NCBI GenBank assembly: GCA_946481735.1
Contig: CAMLOU010000178.1
Coordinates: 1-7,170 of the forward strand
From: an uncultured Cellvibrio sp.
GTDB lineage: Bacteria; Pseudomonadota; Gammaproteobacteria; Pseudomonadales; Cellvibrionaceae
DNA: 7,170 bases
Direction: 5' to 3'
This document shows positions 1 to 4,990 of the stretch, piece by piece (position 1 is the first letter of the stretch; each line of letters starts with the position of its first letter). The notes under the pieces were generated by a model, which was not told the origin of the DNA, did no database searches, and saw nothing but the letters and a program-made list of their open reading frames with translations. The position numbers and the translations under genes are program-made.

Positions 1-35
1 CCCGTAGGTCGGATTAGCGCAGCGTAATCCGACAC
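1..35 (+). repeat. REP-like palindrome, copy 1
   Basis: A GTAG head (4-7) precedes a palindrome with perfect 9-bp arms, GTCGGATTA (8-16) and TAATCCGAC (25-33). The centre GCGCAGC (17-23) can fold as a 2-bp GC stem with a GCA triloop, leaving one bulged G (24). Three related copies lie at 2887-2918, 2944-2981 and 3025-3055. A GTAG-type head followed by an imperfect hairpin is the known signature of REP elements, which RAYT (TnpA-REP) HUH transposases recognise; that this one is such a substrate is inferred. The remaining bases up to the kinase gene (36-164) hold no gene or clear promoter that I can recognise. Confidence 0.8.
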
Positions 36-164
36 TCCACCAACTACCAACGCAGTTTTGCCAACAACGCCATGGCGATTTGCCCCATTCATTGCTAGGC
101 TATTCCCATGACCGCCTGCCACGGTTGGCCGGCGCCTTTCTTCTGCCCGTGATGTCTCGAACCG

Positions 165-2873
165 ATGGATGCCAAAACCCTTCGCCTCACCTCTGAATCT
201 ATAGACAACACTCTGCACTTTGTCCTTGAGACTATCAGCGAAGGCGTGGTAGTGACGGATGCCGAATGGACCATTACCTACGCCAATCCTGCGGTTGAAC
301 GGCTCACGCCCTTGCCACTTGACCACGTCATCAATAAGAATTTCTGGCAGATATTCCGCGACCTGCGCGGCACGTTGTTGGATAACCCGCAATCGGGCAC
401 CGCCAAAAGCACCATTAAATTTTCCGCTTACCTGGTCCAGCAGCGGCTGTGGGTCGAGGTCAGCAGTTTTCCCCGCGAGGGCGGCGGCCTGACCATTTGT
501 TTCAAAGACATCACCACCTTCAAACGTGAAGCCGTCGCTGAACGCAGCGCAATGGAGGCGCGTACCGCCGCCAATGCCAATGCCAAATTTCGCGCTTTCT
601 TTGAACAGGGCTCGCAATTCGCCTGGCTGACCACGCTCGATGGCACGGTTATCGAAACCAATCGCTACAGTTCACAAGCCACGGGGCTGGAGCACCGCAA
701 TATCGTCGGTAAAAAGTTTTGGGAATGGGGCATATGGAACCACTTGCCGCCAGTGATGGAGGTGGTAAAGCAAGCCATCCTGGCTGCTGCCGCCGGCATC
801 CGTTTCAAACGCGAGTTAACCTATTCTTTAGAGCCGGAGAGCGAACGTTACATTGACCTTTCCATCACGCCGGTTACCGACGACCACGGGCACACCATTT
901 TTATTGCGGTGATGGGGATCGATATCACCGAGCGCCGCCGCCTCGACGCCGCGTTCGCCGATATGCGCACGCGCCTCGAATCCATGCTGACTGCCGCTGA
1001 AGTCGCCACCTGGACCTGGGACGCCGGCACCAACCAGATCATCGCCGACCGCAACCTGGTGCAATTATTTTCCATCCCGACCGAAAAAGCGGACAGCGCC
1101 ACCCTGGCCGAGTATTACGCGTCGATTCACCCGGATGATATTGATCGTGTCAAAGCGCTCAGCAAAAAAGCCATTGCCGAAGGTAGTTTATTTGAAGCGC
1201 GCTATCGCGTGCGCATGAGCGATGGCAATTACCGCACCGTGATCGCGCGCGGGCGAGCGCAATACGACAGCAATGGCCTTGCCGTTGCGTTTCCCGGCGT
1301 GGTGGTGGATATCACCAGCCAGGCCCAGGCCGAGAGCGAACTGGAACTCAGCAACCAACGCTACAGTGCCTTGATTGAATTGATGGACGAAGGATTTTGT
1401 TTGCTGGAAATTTTGTACGACCAACAACACCGCCCGCACGATTACCGTTTTATCGAAGTTAACCAGGCCTTTGAAAAACAAACCGGCCTGATTGATCCGG
1501 TGGGCAAGACAGCGCGCGCCATGGTGCCGGATCTTGAAATCAGTTGGATAGAAACCTACGCCCGCGTTGCGCAAACCGGCGCACCGGTGCGTTTTCAAAT
1601 GCATTCCCAAGCCATGGGGCGCACCTTTGATGTTTACGCCAGCCGCCAGGGTGGACGGGAAAGTAATCGCGTCTCGCTGATTTTTTCCGATATCACCGCG
1701 CGCAAACTTGCCGAAGAAGCATTGCGCAACCACGCCAACCATTTGATGGAATCCAACCGCCGCAAATCAGAATTTCTCGCAACCCTGGCCCACGAATTAC
1801 GCAACCCGCTCGCGCCGTTAAAAAACGGTGTGCAATTATTAAAATTATCCAACGACCAACCGGAAACCATTACGCGGGTGCGCAGTATGATGGAGCGCCA
1901 GCTCAATCAAATGGTGCGATTGGTAGATGACTTGCTCGACATCGCGCGCATCAATAGCGGCAAGATCGAGTTAAAAACCGAACGCCTCCGTTTAAATGAC
2001 ATCGTGCTCAGCGCCGTGGAAACCAGCACGCCGCTGATTGAATCCTGCAATCATCAATTTACGGTAGACATTCACAACGACGCCATTCAACTGAATGCCG
2101 ATGCCGCGCGCCTCGCGCAAGTACTCAGCAACCTGTTAAACAACGCCGCCAAATACACGCCACCCGGAGGCGAAATTCGCTTGTCCTCCTGGGACGACGG
2201 CCTGGATTTATTTATTGCCGTAACAGACAACGGTATCGGTTTAAGTGAAGACGCGATTGCGTCGGTGTTCGAAATGTTTTCCCAGGTCGGGCGCAGCCTG
2301 ACTCAATCCCACGGCGGCCTGGGCATCGGGTTATCCCTGGTGCGGCAAATCATCGAATTGCATGGCGGCCAGGTTTCCGCGCAAAGCGCCGGGCCGGGTA
2401 TGGGCAGTACCTTTTTAATTCGTTTGCCCTTGAACCAAAGCCTCGCAGCGGATCACCCGCAGGAAACGGCACAAGACGAAGCGGAGCAGGGCTCGCAACC
2501 CTTGCGCATTTTGTTGGTGGATGACAACACCGATGCCGCCGAATCACTGGCGGCCTTGCTGACATTGATCGGCCACGAAACACTGGTGGCTCACGAAGGC
2601 AACGAAGCCATTGCCAAAGCGCGTGAATTTTTACCGCAGATCGCCTTCCTGGATCTCGGCCTGCCGGGTATGGACGGCTGCGAACTTGCCGGACATTTAC
2701 AACGCATACCCGAACTCAGCGGCCTTCACCTGATTGCCCTCACCGGCTGGGGCGGCAAGGAAGACCGCGAAAAAACCGCCGCTGCCGGCTTCGCCGAACA
2801 CCTCACTAAACCTACCGGCTTTGACAGCATCCAGGACGTGCTCACTCGTTTCCAAACCCGCATGCGCGGTTAA
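165..2873 (+). CDS. Cytoplasmic hybrid sensor histidine kinase (4x PAS, HisKA, HATPase_c, receiver)
   Basis: This 902-residue protein should autophosphorylate on histidine in response to an unknown cue and pass the phosphate to its own receiver. PAS-like modules lie at roughly 15-118, 140-256, 272-385 and 398-513; the third resembles the PAS_3 fold (IHPDD, then a YRV-type strand). The HisKA H-box is FLATLAHELRNPL with phospho-acceptor His543. HATPase_c covers about 640-757, with an N-box around NNAAKYTP (659-666), DNGIGL (688-693) and GGLGIGLSL (717-725). The receiver (about 780-898) has Asp786/787, phospho-acceptor Asp830, Thr860 and Lys882, so all key residues are present. I see no signal peptide or membrane helix, so a cytosolic location is inferred. 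The ATG at 165 is the first possible start after an in-frame TGA at 150-152 and the next Met is residue 130; no good Shine-Dalgarno precedes it. There is no DNA-binding output domain and no adjacent regulator, so phosphotransfer to an unlinked partner is likely. The cue cannot be read from the sequence. Confidence 0.95.
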   Translation: MDAKTLRLTSESIDNTLHFVLETISEGVVVTDAEWTITYANPAVERLTPLPLDHVINKNFWQIFRDLRGTLLDNPQSGTAKSTIKFSAYLVQQRLWVEVSSFPREGGGLTICFKDITTFKREAVAERSAMEARTAANANAKFRAFFEQGSQFAWLTTLDGTVIETNRYSSQATGLEHRNIVGKKFWEWGIWNHLPPVMEVVKQAILAAAAGIRFKRELTYSLEPESERYIDLSITPVTDDHGHTIFIAVMGIDITERRRLDAAFADMRTRLESMLTAAEVATWTWDAGTNQIIADRNLVQLFSIPTEKADSATLAEYYASIHPDDIDRVKALSKKAIAEGSLFEARYRVRMSDGNYRTVIARGRAQYDSNGLAVAFPGVVVDITSQAQAESELELSNQRYSALIELMDEGFCLLEILYDQQHRPHDYRFIEVNQAFEKQTGLIDPVGKTARAMVPDLEISWIETYARVAQTGAPVRFQMHSQAMGRTFDVYASRQGGRESNRVSLIFSDITARKLAEEALRNHANHLMESNRRKSEFLATLAHELRNPLAPLKNGVQLLKLSNDQPETITRVRSMMERQLNQMVRLVDDLLDIARINSGKIELKTERLRLNDIVLSAVETSTPLIESCNHQFTVDIHNDAIQLNADAARLAQVLSNLLNNAAKYTPPGGEIRLSSWDDGLDLFIAVTDNGIGLSEDAIASVFEMFSQVGRSLTQSHGGLGIGLSLVRQIIELHGGQVSAQSAGPGMGSTFLIRLPLNQSLAADHPQETAQDEAEQGSQPLRILLVDDNTDAAESLAALLTLIGHETLVAHEGNEAIAKAREFLPQIAFLDLGLPGMDGCELAGHLQRIPELSGLHLIALTGWGGKEDREKTAAAGFAEHLTKPTGFDSIQDVLTRFQTRMRG

Positions 2874-2886
2874 CACCATTGCAAAT

Positions 2887-2918
2887 TGTCGGATTACGCT
2901 TCGCTAATCCGACCTACG
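2887..2918 (-). repeat. REP-like palindrome, copy 2
   Basis: Read on the minus strand it begins with CGTAG, followed by perfect 9-bp arms GTCGGATTA and TAATCCGAC. The centre is GCGAAGC plus one unpaired G. It matches copy 1 except for one base in the loop (GAA instead of GCA). It starts 13 bp after the kinase stop codon and points toward that gene, opposite to copy 1 on the other side of the same gene. Confidence 0.85.
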
Positions 2919-2943
2919 TGTTCATTCGGCTACTCAACCCCAC

Positions 2944-2981
2944 CGTAGGTCGAATTAGGCGCGCAGCGCCGTAATCCGACA
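2944..2981 (+). repeat. REP-like palindrome, copy 3 (long-stem variant)
   Basis: The GTAG head (2945-2948) is followed by arms GTCGAATTA (2949-2957) and TAATCCGAC (2972-2980), which pair with one A-C mismatch. The centre is enlarged to GGCGC (2958-2962), loop GCA (2963-2965) and GCGCC (2966-2970), a perfect 5-bp inner stem where the other copies have 2 bp. The unpaired G (2971) is kept. It is opposite in orientation to its two neighbours. Confidence 0.85.
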
Positions 2982-3024
2982 CCCATCTTGCGGCTGCGCA
3001 CTCTTACCGATCCATCACTACCTT

Positions 3025-3055
3025 TGTCGGATTACGCTTCGCTAATTCGACCTAC
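3025..3055 (-). repeat. REP-like palindrome, copy 4
   Basis: On the minus strand it reads GTAG, then GTCGAATTA, GCGAAGC, an unpaired G and TAATCCGAC. The head-side arm has the same G-to-A change as copy 3, while the centre matches copy 2. With copies 2 and 3 it forms a minus/plus/minus cluster resembling the alternating BIME arrangement known for REP elements. Confidence 0.85.
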
Positions 3056-3140
3056 CTGGCAGGTGGCCACGAGCAAATTGTAAAAAAATGTAACAACCGA
3101 TTTTTCGAGTTTTGGCATGCTTTATAACCTTTGAGCTACG

Positions 3141-3156
3141 TGTGACGCGTATCACA
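3141..3156. promoter_or_regulatory. CRP/Vfr-type binding site
   Basis: The sequence TGTGACGCGTATCACA has both consensus half-sites, TGTGA and TCACA, with the canonical 6-bp spacer. This is the recognition pattern of CRP-family cAMP receptor proteins. It lies 117 bp upstream of the tpsB start in the only intergenic region that could drive the TPS operon. The match is seen directly; binding and the sign of regulation are inferred. Confidence 0.75.
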
Positions 3157-3177
3157 AAAACCTCTCTGGCTGGTTAT

Positions 3178-3205
3178 TGTTTGATCATTTGTACGCCATT
3201 ACACT
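3178..3205 (+). promoter_or_regulatory. Candidate sigma-70 promoter of the TPS operon
   Basis: A -35-like TTGTTT (3178-3183) and a -10-like TACACT (3200-3205) are separated by 16 bp, with start expected near 3212. Both hexamers are mediocre (3/6 and 4/6 matches to consensus), as is common for activator-dependent promoters. The CRP-type site is then centred near -63, close to the class I activation position. An alternative -10, TATAAC at 3123-3128, lacks a good -35 and would place the CRP site downstream of the start, which would imply repression. Confidence 0.4.
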
Positions 3206-3259
3206 GCCGCCTTTCGCTGGCCGGAAACTGCCAGGCCATTAAAAAAACCACGCTCTACC

Positions 3260-3264
3260 AGGGA
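3260..3264 (+). promoter_or_regulatory. Ribosome binding site of tpsB
   Basis: AGGGA lies 8 bases before the ATG at 3273. This supports that start, which is also followed directly by a good signal peptide. Confidence 0.65.
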
Positions 3265-3272
3265 CTCGATCC

Positions 3273-4985
3273 ATGCAGGTACGCTTCGCGCACTACTTTT
3301 TCGCTTTATGTCTTTTTCTCGCCATGCTCAGCGTGGCGACTGTCGCCCAGGCGCAAACCAATCAGGAAGCCCTCAACGAAATCCGGCGGGCGATTGAGTT
3401 GGAAGAACAGCGCCGCGCCGACGAGCGCCGCCGCTTGCAGGAAGCCCAGCGCACCCATACCCAACTGAAAACCGAAGAAGCCCCGCAGCAAGACATCAGC
3501 GCGGACGAGGGCCCCTGTTTTACCATCAACAAGGTCATCATCGACGGCGCCAGCCTGCTGTCGGAAAAGAACCTGCACAACACCTACAAGGATCAGCTCG
3601 GCCAATGCATCGGCATTGCGCAGATCAATAACATCGTCAGCCGCATTACCCAGCAATACATCGATGCCGGTTACGTCACCAGCCGTGCCTATATTCCCCA
3701 ACAAAACCTCGCCAGCGGCGATCTGCGCATCAGCGTGGTCGAGGGTTATATTGAATCGATTCGCCTGGAAGGCGGACCCAAGCGTTTGTTGGCCACCGCG
3801 TTTCCGGGATTGATCGGCAAACCGCTTAACCTGCGTGAAATCGAACAGGGATTGGATCAACTCAATCGCCTGCGCTCGGCCAATGCCACCATTCAATTTG
3901 TACCCGGCTCGGAGCTGGGCGCCAGCGAAGTGGTTATCCAATACCGCGAATCCGAACCGGTCAGCATCAATATCGGCTACAACAACAGCGGCCAGGAATC
4001 CACCGGCATTTATAAAGTCAGCGCTGGCGGCGGCTGGGATAACCCGCTGGGTATCAACGACTTTATTTACCTGAACCATTCCACCAACGCGCGCGATGAA
4101 GGCGAGGGTAAAAAAAGTGAAAGCACCTCGCTGCATTATTCATTGCCGTTCGGTTATTGGAACTTTGCGATAGATGCCAGTCAATTTGAATACGCCAACC
4201 TGGTTACCGGCAGCGCCACCACCTTTGAAACGCGCGGCACCAACGACGTACTACAACTTTCCATCGACCGTTTGCTGGGCCGCAATCAAACCAGCAAGAC
4301 GATTGCGTCTTTGCACATTAAAGAGCAAACCAGCGAAAACTATATTGACGATGTGTTGCTACTTACCAGCAGCCGCGACGACACGGTGCTGGGGCTGGAC
4401 CTCAGTCGTGAAATGTATTTGCCCGGTAATACCACCCTGATTATGTCCGCCGGTTACGCGCGCGGATTAAAAGCCGAATTCCACAGCGAAGCCGCACAAG
4501 ATGCGCCGGACGCACCACCGGAAGATTTTGAAAAATATTTACTCGATGTAACCCTGCTCGGCGCTGTGCAAGCCTTGGGCAACGTGTGGCAATGGCGAAC
4601 CGAATTGCACGGTCAATACAGCGACGATCTCTTATTTTCCAGCGAATCCTTTTCTATCGGCAGCCAATACACCGTGCGCGGTTTTAAAGAAGACGGCTTG
4701 TCCGGCGATACCGGCATTTACTGGCGCAATGAAATCTCATTACCGGCCTATCCCTTCCCGCGCGCGCCGCGTTTCCGCACAGAACCTTATATCGGTATCG
4801 ATACCGGCGTGATCGACAACGGCTTGCGCAATGAATCACTGACCGGCTGGGCCATTGGCTTGCGCCTGTCCGGTGCGAATGTATCGGCGCAGGTGAATTA
4901 CGCACAGCCGATTGACCACCCGGATTACCTGGTGCCGGACAAAAATATCCTCGATTTCTCGTTAACCTTTTCAAAGAGTTGGTGA
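3273..4985 (+). CDS. Two-partner secretion outer-membrane transporter (TpsB; ShlB/FhaC/HecB/CdiB family)
   Basis: This 570-residue protein is the outer-membrane pore that exports the downstream TpsA exoprotein. A Sec signal peptide (1-27) ends at VAQA. A highly charged helix (about 31-65, rich in Glu, Arg and Gln) follows, matching the position of the plug helix and linker in FhaC. POTRA 1 (about 82-158) includes YIDAGYVTSRAYIP (129-142), typical of the family, and a pair of cysteines (82 and 112) that could form a disulfide. POTRA 2 (about 160-226) contains NLREIEQGLDQLNRLRS (186-202). The barrel runs from about 230 to the end, including NNSGQESTG (237-245), the hallmark loop motif VRGF (468-471) with GLSGDTGIYWRNE after it, and a C-terminal aromatic residue (Trp570) as expected for an outer-membrane beta-signal. 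Length is normal for the family and no frame damage is seen. Its stop lies 5 bp before the tpsA start, so the two are almost certainly co-transcribed. Confidence 0.95.
   Translation: MQVRFAHYFFALCLFLAMLSVATVAQAQTNQEALNEIRRAIELEEQRRADERRRLQEAQRTHTQLKTEEAPQQDISADEGPCFTINKVIIDGASLLSEKNLHNTYKDQLGQCIGIAQINNIVSRITQQYIDAGYVTSRAYIPQQNLASGDLRISVVEGYIESIRLEGGPKRLLATAFPGLIGKPLNLREIEQGLDQLNRLRSANATIQFVPGSELGASEVVIQYRESEPVSINIGYNNSGQESTGIYKVSAGGGWDNPLGINDFIYLNHSTNARDEGEGKKSESTSLHYSLPFGYWNFAIDASQFEYANLVTGSATTFETRGTNDVLQLSIDRLLGRNQTSKTIASLHIKEQTSENYIDDVLLLTSSRDDTVLGLDLSREMYLPGNTTLIMSAGYARGLKAEFHSEAAQDAPDAPPEDFEKYLLDVTLLGAVQALGNVWQWRTELHGQYSDDLLFSSESFSIGSQYTVRGFKEDGLSGDTGIYWRNEISLPAYPFPRAPRFRTEPYIGIDTGVIDNGLRNESLTGWAIGLRLSGANVSAQVNYAQPIDHPDYLVPDKNILDFSLTFSKSW
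4981..4985 (+). promoter_or_regulatory. Probable ribosome binding site of tpsA, overlapping the tpsB stop
   Basis: GGTGA, complementary to part of the 16S rRNA anti-SD region, sits 5 bases before the ATG at 4991 and includes the TGA stop of tpsB, which would allow translational coupling. A competing signal, AGAG at 5050-5053, sits 9 bases before an in-frame ATG at 5063. Confidence 0.45.
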
Positions 4986-4990
4986 TAACG

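Larger units (their letters stand above)
2874..3272. other. Intergenic region: REP cluster plus TPS operon control region
   Basis: This 399-bp stretch contains no convincing gene. The left part (2887-3055) holds three REP-like palindromes in alternating orientation. No hairpin with a following T-tract is visible after the kinase stop, so the first palindrome may act as the 3' end structure or transcription barrier for that gene (inference). The right part has an AT-rich tract (3074-3113), a perfect CRP-type palindrome (3141-3156), a candidate promoter (3178-3205) and the ribosome binding site of the TPS operon. An open frame that starts at 3112 and overlaps the next gene in another frame has no supporting features. 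Confidence 0.8.

Noticed and set aside
128..150. GC-rich stretch followed by TTTCTTCT before the kinase gene, considered as a terminator
   Set aside because: The only palindrome is the short GGCGCC with no usable loop, so no stable stem-loop precedes the pyrimidine run.
1188..1742. Minus-strand open frame (184 codons) opposite the kinase
   Set aside because: It is antisense to the well-supported PAS region and has no ribosome binding site or domain signature that I can see.
2991..3000. GCTGCGC between REP copies 3 and 4, the complement of the copy 1 core, considered as a REP remnant
   Set aside because: There are no flanking palindrome arms or GTAG head, and a 7-base match can easily arise by chance.
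2887..3055. The alternating palindromes considered as a CRISPR array
   Set aside because: The units are inverted relative to each other, spacers are unequal (25 and 43 bp), and no directly repeated identical unit exists.
3073..3128. Possible promoter with TATAAC (3123-3128) as -10, and a TTGGCATG stretch resembling a sigma-54 site
   Set aside because: No acceptable -35 lies 16-18 bp upstream of TATAAC. The GG and GC dinucleotides needed for a -24/-12 promoter are not at the required spacing. Kept only as an alternative in the promoter entry.
3112..3468. Plus-strand open frame starting in the tpsB control region
   Set aside because: It covers the CRP-type site and the candidate promoter and continues out of frame into tpsB. 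The part after 3273 is a shifted reading of the tpsB signal-peptide region.
3306..4136. Long minus-strand open frame (276 codons) opposite tpsB
   Set aside because: It lies wholly antisense to a gene with clear POTRA and barrel motifs, its translation shows no recognisable domain, and such frames are expected opposite codon-biased genes.
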